The notes beneath the pieces are model-generated. The model was given only the letters and a program-made list of their open reading frames with translations. It did not search any database and was not told the origin of the DNA. This document shows, one piece after another, positions 1-5,312 of a DNA stretch of 6,105 nucleotides (position 1 is the first letter of the stretch; every line of letters begins with the position of its first letter). The DNA comes from Actinomycetes bacterium (GTDB lineage: Bacteria; Actinomycetota; Acidimicrobiia; Acidimicrobiales; RAAP-2), in NCBI GenBank assembly GCA_021826655.1, contig JAKAZC010000178.1:1-6105 (forward strand). Reading direction: 5' to 3'. Position numbers and translations under genes: made by a program.

Positions 1-1671
1 GGGTTCCCCTCCCCCGACTGCTCCGCCGGACCGGGGACCGGGGAGGGCGGGGCGCCCTTGGCCCGGCGCGTCGAGCCGGTGATCGACGCCTGGTTCGACT
101 CGGGCTCGATGCCCGCCGCACAGGTCGGGTACCCGCACGTCCCGGGATCGTCGGAGGCGTTCGCGTTCCCCGCGGACTTCATCTCCGAGGCCATCGACCA
201 GACCCGCGGCTGGTTCTACTCCCTCCTCGCGGTCAACACGCTGGTCTTCGGTTCCGCCCCGTACCGGCACGTGGTCTGCCTCGGGCACATCGTCGACGCC
301 GACGGCCGCAAGATGTCCAAGTCGGTCGGCAACGTCATCGACCCGTGGCAGATCCTCGACTCGCGGGGCGCCGACCCGCTCCGCTGGTGGATGTTCAGCC
401 AGGGCTCGCCGTGGACGCCGACCCGGGCGAGCATGGGTGCCATCGACACGTCGATGCGCGAGACCCTGCTCACGCTCTGGAACACGTTCAGCTTCTTCAC
501 CACGTACGCCTCGCTGAACGGGTTCGATCCCGCCGACCCGTCGGTGCCCCCCGCCGCCGATCGGCCGGCCCTCGATCGCTGGGTGCTGTCCCGGCTGGCG
601 TCCACCGTCGCGACCGTGACGGCCGCGCTCGACCGCTACGAGCCCCTGGCGGCGGCCGGCGCGGTGAGCCTGCTGGTCGACGACCTCTCCAACTGGTACG
701 TGCGGCGGAGCCGCCGGCGGTTCTGGCGCACCGATCCCGACGCGCCGCCGTCGGACACCCTGGCCGCCCACGCGACGCTCCACCACGTCCTGACGACCCT
801 GTCGATCGTGCTGGCCCCGTTCTGTCCCTTCGTGGCCGACCGGATGTGGCGCGAGCTGACCGGGGCGCAAGATGCCGACTCGGTGCACCTCCTCGACTGG
901 CCCGACCCCGAGAGCCCGGCCGCGGGCCTCGCCGGGCGGATCGACGCAATGCTCGAGTCCCAGATGGGCCTGGCCCGCCGGCTGACCTCGCTCGGGCGGG
1001 CCGCGAGGAGCGAGGCCGGGGTCCGGGTCCGCCAGCCGCTCGCCCGGGCCTTGGTCTTCGTCCCGACCGGCACGCCGGACGTCCCGCCCGGCGTCGTCGA
1101 AGACGAGCTCAACGTCGACGAGGTGGTGGTGACCCAGGAGCTGGGCGAGATCCTGCGGTTCGAGCTGGTCCCGAACTTCCGGGAGCTCGGTCCGAGGCTC
1201 GGCCCGGCGGTGAAGGACCTCCGGAAGGCGCTGGCCGGTGTCGACGGGGCCGCGGCCGCGGCCTCGCTCGAATCCGGGGGCGTGGTCCGGGTGGAGCTGC
1301 CCGGGGGCCCGGTCGAGCTCGGCCCGGGCGATCTCGAGCTGCGGGTGCAGGGCCAGCCGGGGTTCGCCGTCTCGCGTGACGGGGGCGAGGTCGTCGCCCT
1401 CGACCTCGCCATCGACGACGACCTGGCCCTGCGGGGCCTGGCCCGCGAGGTGGTCCGGCTCGTGCAGGACCTCCGCAAGTCGAGCGGGCTCGAGGTGTCC
1501 GACCGCATCGAGCTGAGCCTGAGCGGGCTCGACGAGCTCCGGCCGCACTTCGCCGCGATCGGTCGCGAGGTCCTCGCCACGGAGGTGGCGGTCGGGCCCG
1601 GACCGGGGGAGGGGATCCCCCTCGATCTGGGTGAGCGTCCCGAGGCGAGGGCCTGGCTCACCCGGGCCTGA
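1..1671 (+). CDS. ileS: Isoleucyl-tRNA synthetase, C-terminal part (5' end outside window)
   Basis: Class I aminoacyl-tRNA synthetase that charges tRNA-Ile in the cytoplasm. The reading frame is open from base 1, so the N-terminal half with the HIGH motif and most of the editing domain lie outside; the TTG at 58 is not the start. Numbering the 556 visible residues from base 1: WFDSGSMP at 31-38, DQTRGWFY at 66-73, the ATP-binding KMSKS loop at 104-108 (bases 310-324), then the helical anticodon-binding domain with DLSNWYVRRSRRRFW. The tail is the long C-terminal extension, including LRGLAREVVRLVQDLRKSSG. I see no C-terminal Cys zinc finger such as the E. coli enzyme has. Lacking it suggests the eukaryote-like IleRS2 type known from mycobacteria and linked there to natural mupirocin resistance; that subtype is inference. 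The residues before RRVEPVID (1-20) are a Gly/Pro-rich variable stretch. The stop is TGA at 1669-1671. Identity is very secure. Confidence 0.97.
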   Translation, partial: GFPSPDCSAGPGTGEGGAPLARRVEPVIDAWFDSGSMPAAQVGYPHVPGSSEAFAFPADFISEAIDQTRGWFYSLLAVNTLVFGSAPYRHVVCLGHIVDADGRKMSKSVGNVIDPWQILDSRGADPLRWWMFSQGSPWTPTRASMGAIDTSMRETLLTLWNTFSFFTTYASLNGFDPADPSVPPAADRPALDRWVLSRLASTVATVTAALDRYEPLAAAGAVSLLVDDLSNWYVRRSRRRFWRTDPDAPPSDTLAAHATLHHVLTTLSIVLAPFCPFVADRMWRELTGAQDADSVHLLDWPDPESPAAGLAGRIDAMLESQMGLARRLTSLGRAARSEAGVRVRQPLARALVFVPTGTPDVPPGVVEDELNVDEVVVTQELGEILRFELVPNFRELGPRLGPAVKDLRKALAGVDGAAAAASLESGGVVRVELPGGPVELGPGDLELRVQGQPGFAVSRDGGEVVALDLAIDDDLALRGLAREVVRLVQDLRKSSGLEVSDRIELSLSGLDELRPHFAAIGREVLATEVAVGPGPGEGIPLDLGERPEARAWLTRA

Positions 1672-1673
1672 TC

Positions 1674-1698
1674 CGCGCGACCAGCGGCGCGTCGCGCG
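1674..1698 (+). terminator. Hairpin just after ileS, candidate terminator
   Basis: CGCGCGAC at 1674-1681 pairs perfectly with GTCGCGCG at 1691-1698 around a 9-base loop, starting two bases after the ileS stop. No T-tract follows; the downstream sequence is C-rich. Such U-less GC hairpins are common after genes in high-GC actinobacteria, but the base composition alone makes chance stems likely, so this is tentative. Confidence 0.4.
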
Positions 1699-1772
1699 TC
1701 CGGTCCCGCCCCCTCCCTCGACGCCTTCGTCCGCGGCACCGCCGGGTCGAACGCCTGCCGAACCGCATCGCC

Positions 1773-1788
1773 GGGACCTTCGGCCCTG
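1773..1788 (+). promoter_or_regulatory. DosR/DevR-like box upstream of the doxX-family gene (copy 1)
   Basis: The sequence GGGACCTTCGGCCCTG is an imperfect palindrome of the form GGGAC-N4-GGCCC. It fits the core of the mycobacterial DosR (DevR) consensus, GGGACTWWAGTCCC, at 11 of 14 positions. It ends 69 bases before the ATG of the DoxX gene. An identical 16-base copy precedes the dehydrogenase gene at 2556-2571, and I saw no third exact copy here. Both copies are followed by CCGGAAC (1796-1802 here). Assignment to DosR itself, rather than another NarL/LuxR-type response regulator, is inference, since no regulator gene is in view. Confidence 0.6.
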
Positions 1789-1857
1789 CCGGTCCCCGGA
1801 ACGGTCCGCGAGTCTGGACGGAGTGGCCCGCACGGGCCGAGACGAGGAGGAGATGCC

Positions 1858-2517
1858 ATGAGGCTCGATTTCCTTCGAGGTGACGTCGCGACGGGGAGCG
1901 GTACCTCCGACGACCGGATCGCCATGCTGGAGGCCCCGACCGGGAACCTCCGGATCGCCGACTGGCTCTATCGCGCGAAGGCCGCGAGTGTCGTGTGGCT
2001 CGTCGCCCGTCTCTGGCTCGGCTACGAGTGGCTCAACGCCGGCTACCAGAAGCTCTGGGGCGCCGAGAACTCGGGCTTCTGGAACAGCAGCGGCGCGGCG
2101 GTGAAGGGCTACGCCACTGCGGGCATCGCCGGCTCGGCCTCGGGGAAGGGAGGCGCCTCCTACGGATGGTGGGCGGCGTTCCTGCACAACTTCGTCGTTC
2201 CCAACGCATCGTGGATCGCCAAGCTGATCGCGGTGAGCGAGTTCGCGATCGGCGTGCTGCTGATCGTCGGCCTGTTCACCGGGGCGGCGGCGTTGGCAGG
2301 GCTCGTGCTGAACCTCGTCTACATGTTCTCCGGCACGGCCGGGGTGAACCCGGCGTACGCCGTCGTGTCACTGCTCCTGGTGCTGGCCTGGCGTAACGCC
2401 GGCTATCTCGGTATGGACGGCGTCGCGCTCCCCTGGGTCCGTCACCTCCTGCACCACGGGGGACGGGCCGCAAGGTCGGTGCACCAGCCGCCGGCAGGGG
2501 CGCTGCCGGTCCACTGA
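1858..2517 (+). CDS. DoxX-family integral membrane protein
   Basis: A 219-residue protein with the DoxX/DoxD-type four-helix layout. A hydrophilic N-terminus (1-40) is followed by a first helix at about 43-62 (VVWLVARLWLGYEWLNAGYQKLW), a Gly/Ser-rich outer or loop segment at about 68-117, and helices at about 119-139, 141-158 and 165-180 (PAYAVVSLLLVLAWRNAGYLGMD); the tail is basic and His/Pro-rich. DoxX relatives are linked to quinone or thiol redox chemistry: DoxD in archaeal thiosulfate:quinone oxidoreductase, DoxX with SodA and SseA in mycobacteria. The exact reaction here is unknown. The start is ATG 1858, backed by GAGGAGG at 1844-1850 with 7-base spacing; Met23 (1924) lacks such a site. 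The DosR-like box upstream suggests induction by low oxygen, nitric oxide or redox stress. It could be co-transcribed with the dehydrogenase 132 bases downstream, though that gene has its own box. Confidence 0.88.
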   Translation: MRLDFLRGDVATGSGTSDDRIAMLEAPTGNLRIADWLYRAKAASVVWLVARLWLGYEWLNAGYQKLWGAENSGFWNSSGAAVKGYATAGIAGSASGKGGASYGWWAAFLHNFVVPNASWIAKLIAVSEFAIGVLLIVGLFTGAAALAGLVLNLVYMFSGTAGVNPAYAVVSLLLVLAWRNAGYLGMDGVALPWVRHLLHHGGRAARSVHQPPAGALPVH

Positions 2518-2555
2518 CTTGCCGTCGGTGATCCGGTGGTGACCCGGCGGCGACG

Positions 2556-2571
2556 GGGACCTTCGGCCCTG
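2556..2571 (+). promoter_or_regulatory. DosR/DevR-like box upstream of the alcohol dehydrogenase (copy 2)
   Basis: GGGACCTTCGGCCCTG again, identical over 16 bases to 1773-1788, ending 78 bases before the dehydrogenase ATG and followed by CCGGAAC at 2587-2593. In this copy the right half (TCGGCCC, 2563-2569) can also pair with GGGCCGA at 2575-2581 around a five-base loop. The stretch could therefore form an RNA hairpin if transcribed from the doxX side; that is a second possible role. The exact repetition in front of both genes favours a protein-binding site. Confidence 0.6.
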
Positions 2572-2649
2572 GTCGGGCCGAGGGCACCGGAACCACGATG
2601 AGGAAGAGAAGAGCTCGAGCAATCCCGAAGAGGGACGAGGAGGCGCATC

Positions 2650-3690
2650 ATGAAGGCACTCGTGTACGAGGGACCGGGATCGAAGACCTGGAAGGAAGTA
2701 CCGGACCCGGTCGTCGTCGACGACGGTGACGCGATCGTCAGAGTCGACGCCACCACGATCTGCGGTTCGGACCTGCACATCTTGAAGGGCGACGTGCCCG
2801 AGACCACGCCGGGCCGCATCCTCGGCCACGAGGCCGTCGGCACGGTCATGGCCGTGGGCCCCGGGGTCAAGACCGTCGCGGTGGGTGACCGGGTGCTCGT
2901 CTCGTGCATCTCCGCGTGCGGGCGCTGCCGCTTCTGCCGCGAGGGCCGCTACGGTCAGTGCCTCGGCGGTGGCGGATGGATCCTCGGGCACCTGATCGAC
3001 GGGACCCAGGCGGAGCTCGTGCGGGTGCCATTCGCCGACACGTCGACGTACCGCGTACCCGAGGGTGTCCGTGACGAGGAGATCCTGATGCTCGCGGACA
3101 TCCTCCCCACCGCCTACGAGGTGGGGGTCCTGAACGGGCGGGTGCAGCCCGGCGACGTCGTCGCCATCGTCGGGGCCGGCCCGGTCGGCCTGTCGGCGAT
3201 CCTGGGGGCCAAGTTGTTCTCGCCCGGCCACGTCGTGTCGATCGACCTCGCCGATGCCCGCCTCGAGGCCGCGAAGCGGTTCGGCGCCGACGTCACCGTG
3301 AACAACGGTCGCGAGGACGCCCTCGCCATCGTGCGGGAGCTGACCGGCGGCCTCGGGGCCGACGTCGCCATCGAAGCCGTCGGCGTTCCCTCGAGCTTCG
3401 AGCTCTGCACGGAGCTGGTTCGCCCCGGGGGCCACGTGGCGAACATCGGGGTGCACGGCCAGCCGGCCACGCTCCACCTCGAATCCCTCTGGATCCGCGA
3501 CGTGACGGTGACCACCGGGCTGGTCGACACGTACTCGACACCGACGCTCCTGCGGCTCGTCTCGTCACACCTGATCGACGGGCAGCGGTTCGTCAGCCAC
3601 CACTTCGGGTTGGGACAGATGCTCGAGGCCTACGACGTGTTCGCACGGGCTTCGGAGACCGGTGCGCTGAAGGTCGTGCTCACCCGTTGA
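2650..3690 (+). CDS. Zinc-dependent NAD(P)-alcohol dehydrogenase, FDH-like ADH2 group
   Basis: Full-length (346 residues) medium-chain dehydrogenase that oxidises an alcohol or reduces an aldehyde or ketone in the cytoplasm. The catalytic zinc ligands are C38 (in ICGSD), H60 and E61 (LGHE), with D150 in the usual region. The structural zinc set is C90, C93, C96 and C104 (CxxCxxCx7C). The Rossmann motif GAGPVG is at 175-180, and the acidic D199 at the end of the second strand suggests NAD rather than NADP. Segments such as DLHILKGDVP, GTQAE and DILPTAYE match what I remember of the formaldehyde-dehydrogenase-like ADH2 branch; the true substrate cannot be read from sequence. The start is ATG 2650, with GAGGAGG at 2637-2643 and 6-base spacing. 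The upstream DosR-like box, shared with the doxX gene, suggests a role in disposing of or recovering reducing equivalents under oxygen limitation (inference). It ends convergently with the MarR gene. Confidence 0.95.
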   Translation: MKALVYEGPGSKTWKEVPDPVVVDDGDAIVRVDATTICGSDLHILKGDVPETTPGRILGHEAVGTVMAVGPGVKTVAVGDRVLVSCISACGRCRFCREGRYGQCLGGGGWILGHLIDGTQAELVRVPFADTSTYRVPEGVRDEEILMLADILPTAYEVGVLNGRVQPGDVVAIVGAGPVGLSAILGAKLFSPGHVVSIDLADARLEAAKRFGADVTVNNGREDALAIVRELTGGLGADVAIEAVGVPSSFELCTELVRPGGHVANIGVHGQPATLHLESLWIRDVTVTTGLVDTYSTPTLLRLVSSHLIDGQRFVSHHFGLGQMLEAYDVFARASETGALKVVLTR

Positions 3691-3716
3691 GCGCGACCTC
3701 GTCGAGCGCGACGGGC

Positions 3717-3760
3717 ACCACGGCGACGGGCACCGCGACGACGGTGGTCGCCGCCGTGGT
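3717..3760. terminator. Long hairpin between convergent adh and marR, probable bidirectional terminator
   Basis: CGGCGAC (3721-3727) pairs with GTCGCCG (3747-3753). The stem extends outward as ACCA (3717-3720) with TGGT (3757-3760) across a three-base bulge. An inner hairpin, CACCG (3731-3735) with CGGTG (3742-3746), closes around a six-base loop. The structure lies in the 96-base gap between two converging genes, 26 bases from each stop codon. There is no strong T-tract on either side. The position and the nested pairing support a terminator; GC bias is the main caveat. Confidence 0.55.
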
Positions 3761-3786
3761 CCGTGGTGTGTAGACCTCCCTTGTGA

Positions 3787-4350
3787 CTAGCGCCCGCAGA
3801 CGGGCCCGTCTCCGCGGAGCTTTCGGAGCGCGGTATCGAGGGCGTGCCGATCGGTGGCGCTCAGGGGGCCCAAGAGGTGCCGGTCGAGGCCGTCCAGGTG
3901 GACGGCGACCGCCTCGTGAAGCTTGGACCAGCCACTCGGGGTGAGGGCGACGTACACGCTGCGCCGGTCGGAGGGGCAGTTCTGGCGCTCGACGTAAGCG
4001 GCCTCCGTGATGCGGTCGACGAGGCGGGTGACGCCGCCCGAGGTCAGGGAGATCTCGGCGGCGAGCTGGGTCATCGTCAGGTGCCCGTCGGCGGATCGGG
4101 CGAGGCGGATGAGCACGTCGAACCACGTGAGGGGGATCCCGCAGGCCTGCTCGAGCTCGATGCCGAGCACCCTGGTGAGGTGGGCGTGCGACTCGATGAG
4201 CAGTCCCATCAGGGTGATCCGGTCGTCGTTCACCGGGCAGGGAACGCCGGGCCCGGTCCCGCGGCCCTCGGGGTCCGGGCCCGAAGCGGTGCCCGGCCGG
4301 ACCGCGCTCCCGCCCCCCGCGCCGCTCACGCCGGCCAACCCGACATCCAT
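3787..4350 (-). CDS. MarR-family transcriptional repressor
   Basis: A 187-residue reading whose C-terminal ~145 residues form a typical MarR winged helix. Dimerisation helix: LLIESHAHLTRVLGIELEQA (50-69). The helix-turn-helix runs over LTMTQLAAEISLTSGGVTRLVD (about 91-112), and the wing carries the conserved D-R pair in NCPSDRRSVYVALTPSG. MarR dimers bind palindromes of about 16-20 bases and usually let go when a small, often aromatic or lipophilic, ligand or oxidant acts on them. The first ~47 residues are Gly/Pro-rich and atypical, so the start is uncertain. ATG 4350 has AGGAAGG (4368-4362) 11 bases upstream and fits the predicted promoter. GTG 4233 would give the usual MarR length (148 residues) but has no ribosome binding site. 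Divergent from the YceI gene with a shared AT-rich operator region, so it probably represses both itself and YceI (inference). Confidence 0.92.
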   Translation of the reverse strand: MDVGLAGVSGAGGGSAVRPGTASGPDPEGRGTGPGVPCPVNDDRITLMGLLIESHAHLTRVLGIELEQACGIPLTWFDVLIRLARSADGHLTMTQLAAEISLTSGGVTRLVDRITEAAYVERQNCPSDRRSVYVALTPSGWSKLHEAVAVHLDGLDRHLLGPLSATDRHALDTALRKLRGDGPVCGR

Positions 4351-4393
4351 GTCCTCACCGGCCTTCCTGTCGCCCCAGTGCGGATCCTACACT

Positions 4394-4421
4394 ATCTTAG
4401 AACGCAATAAATGATTGACAA
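4394..4421 (-). promoter_or_regulatory. Candidate marR promoter (minus strand)
   Basis: On the minus strand, TTGTCA (4421-4416) is a -35 element matching the consensus at five of six bases. Then come 16 bases and TAAGAT (4399-4394), a -10 element matching at four of six. Transcription would start near 4387 and give a leader of roughly 37 bases to ATG 4350, which contains the AGGAAGG site. The -35 overlaps the -35 of the opposite promoter by five bases. Confidence 0.5.
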
Positions 4422-4432
4422 GAAGTTGTAAA
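4415..4432. promoter_or_regulatory. Imperfect palindrome over both -35 elements, candidate MarR operator
   Basis: TTGACAAGAAGTTGTAAA is an 18-base imperfect inverted repeat: the core ACAA-GAAG-TTGT is perfect, and the outer TT/AA pairs match after one mismatch. It covers the -35 of the rightward YceI promoter and of the leftward marR promoter, so one bound dimer could block both. Size, symmetry and placement are typical of MarR operators; binding itself is inferred. Confidence 0.5.
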
Positions 4433-4442
4433 AGCAGATACT
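4415..4442 (+). promoter_or_regulatory. Candidate yceI promoter
   Basis: A perfect TTGACA (-35, 4415-4420) is followed after 16 bases by GATACT (-10, 4437-4442; four of six consensus bases). Transcription would begin near 4449, leaving a leader of about 100 bases before ATG 4550. It lies in the only clearly AT-rich part of the window: about 33% GC over 4385-4444 by my count. Confidence 0.6.
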
Positions 4443-4492
4443 GTTACCTCAGGCAAGTAATCCCGGAAGGGGCCGACGCGCAGAGCACCGCG

Positions 4493-4541
4493 CCGATCAC
4501 GACAGAACCGATCACCGCAACAGAACCGAACACAGCAGAGG
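4493..4541 (+). repeat. Degenerate tandem repeat in the yceI leader
   Basis: Three imperfect units lie head to tail: CCGATCACGACAGAA (4493-4507), CCGATCACCGCAACAGAA (4508-4525) and CCGAACACAGCAGAGG (4526-4541). The last runs into the ribosome binding site AGGAG (4539-4543). The repeat is A/C-rich with little pairing potential. It may simply keep the leader unstructured, or may come from slippage; no function is shown. Confidence 0.5.
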
Positions 4542-4549
4542 AGACGACC

Positions 4550-5113
4550 ATGACCACCGAGACCGTCGACACCACGAGCCTGCCGGCCGCCGGTACGTAC
4601 GAGATCGACCAGATCCACAGCACCGTGGGCTTCGTCGCCCGCCACCTGGTCGGGGCCAAGGTGCGGGGCCGGTTCTCCGATTTCAGCGGCACGATCACCA
4701 TCGCGGAGGTGCCCGAGCAGTCCTCCGTGCAGGCGGAGGTGGTCGTGGGCAGCGTCGAGACCGGACAGGAGCAGCGGGACGCCCACCTGCGCTCGGGCGA
4801 CTTCTTCGAGGCGGAGTCGTTCCCGAACCTGATCCTGCGGAGCACCGGGCTCACGAGGTCCGGCGACAACGAGTACGTGCTGCACGCCGACCTGACGGTG
4901 CGGGGAGTGACCAAGCCCGTCGACTTCGACCTCACCTACCTGGGTTCGGGGCCCGGGATGGCGCCCGGATCGGTGGTGGCGGCCTTCGAGGCGAGCGCCG
5001 AGATCGACCGCCGCGATTTCGGGGTCAGCTTCGGAGGCGCGATCGGCAACGGCGGCCTGATCGTCGGGAACAAGGTGCGGATCGAGCTGGACGTCGAAGC
5101 CCACCAGCAGTAG
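4550..5113 (+). CDS. YceI-family polyisoprenoid-binding-like protein
   Basis: A 187-residue lipocalin-like beta-barrel of the YceI family, whose characterised members hold a polyisoprenoid or other lipophilic chain. Family landmarks: YEIDQIHSTVGFVARHL (17-33), the conserved RDAHLRSGDFFEAESFPN (76-93), LTVRGVTKPVDF (115-126), EIDRRDFGVS (151-160) and VGNKVRIELDVEA at the end. There is no signal peptide; the N-terminus is short and Thr-rich, so the protein is probably cytoplasmic, unlike periplasmic E. coli YceI. ATG 4550 is preceded by AGGAG (4539-4543) with 6-base spacing. The frame stays open upstream to 4415, but that stretch holds no ATG, GTG or TTG except the TTG in the -35 box, so ATG 4550 is well supported. 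Probably repressed by the divergent MarR and induced by a lipophilic or stress signal (inference). Confidence 0.94.
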   Translation: MTTETVDTTSLPAAGTYEIDQIHSTVGFVARHLVGAKVRGRFSDFSGTITIAEVPEQSSVQAEVVVGSVETGQEQRDAHLRSGDFFEAESFPNLILRSTGLTRSGDNEYVLHADLTVRGVTKPVDFDLTYLGSGPGMAPGSVVAAFEASAEIDRRDFGVSFGGAIGNGGLIVGNKVRIELDVEAHQQ

Positions 5114-5141
5114 GGGCGGGAGCCGCCCGCCGGCGGGGCGG
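5114..5141 (+). terminator. Overlapping GC hairpins after yceI, possible terminator
   Basis: Directly after the stop, CCGCCC (5123-5128) can pair either with GGGCGG upstream (5114-5119, loop GAG) or with GGGCGG downstream (5136-5141). The two foldings exclude each other. No T-tract follows. Termination of the yceI transcript is the simplest reading, but composition alone could produce it. Confidence 0.35.
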
Positions 5142-5178
5142 TGTCGACGGTGTTCGGGGCGGGCACGGCATGGCACGG

Positions 5179-5184
5179 TAAGGT
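5179..5184 (+). promoter_or_regulatory. Candidate -10 element of a leaderless promoter
   Basis: TAAGGT fits the actinobacterial TANNNT -10 pattern and ends 8 bases before the microprotein ATG. Transcription would then begin at or within about two bases of the start codon (5191-5193). No convincing -35 is visible. The AAGG inside it could instead act as a weak ribosome binding site with 9-base spacing. Confidence 0.45.
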
Positions 5185-5192
5185 CACTGGCC

Positions 5193-5312
5193 ATGGCGAA
5201 GCTCGGCCCGCGCAAGTTGTTGAAGTCGGCGGTGGCCGCAGTCGGCCTGCTCGGCACGATGGCCAGCATCTGGTGGTTCGCCCTGAAGCCGAGACGCAAG
5301 CACGACGCCTGA
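5193..5312 (+). CDS. 39-residue single-helix membrane microprotein (hypothetical)
   Basis: Short frame starting MAKLGPRKLLKSA and ending LKPRRKHDA, with TGA at 5310-5312. A basic N-terminus (K3, R7, K8, K11) leads into one hydrophobic stretch at about 12-31 (AVAAVGLLGTMASIWWFAL), then a strongly basic tail with K32, R34, R35, K36 and H37. This is the layout of a small one-pass membrane protein; I do not recognise a family. Support for a real gene: a TANNNT element at leaderless distance, hydrophobic and charged blocks in clean order, and a stop codon at the foot of a 13-bp terminator-like hairpin shared with the convergent sirtuin. It lies 79 bases after yceI in the same direction and could also be read through from it. 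Possible roles such as regulating or anchoring a membrane complex are speculation. It could still be a chance frame. Confidence 0.62.
   Translation: MAKLGPRKLLKSAVAAVGLLGTMASIWWFALKPRRKHDA

Noticed and set aside
58..60. TTG as the start of an IleRS-like gene
   Set aside because: The frame is open to base 1, and the protein lacks the first half of IleRS; the codon is internal.
345..1379. 344-codon open frame inside ileS, other frame
   Set aside because: Arg/Pro/Ala-rich product with no motif, a shadow of high-GC coding sequence over a secure gene.
1631..1861. 76-codon frame ending in an ATGA overlap with the doxX start
   Set aside because: The overlap looks like translational coupling, but the product is Arg/Pro-rich, begins inside ileS and crosses the DosR-like box; no ribosome binding site was identified.
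636..1925. 429-codon antisense frame over ileS and the doxX start
   Set aside because: Ser/Arg/Pro-rich translation without recognisable domains; a typical antisense shadow of GC-rich codons.
2522..2556. Possible terminator after doxX (CCGTCG with CGACGG)
   Set aside because: A six-base stem with a 23-base loop and only weak inner pairing is expected by chance at this GC content.
2368..3477. 369-codon antisense frame over the dehydrogenase
   Set aside because: His/Asp/Arg-rich shadow with no motif; the plus strand encodes a complete zinc dehydrogenase.
4253..4286. Possible third DosR-like box among GGGCCC/GGTCCC runs inside marR
   Set aside because: Spacing and halves do not fit GGGAC-N4-GGCCC, and it lies within the marR reading frame; explained by GC composition.
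3844..4410. Plus-strand frames over marR (188 and 135 codons)
   Set aside because: Shadows of the MarR gene; no motif, and they run into the promoter island.
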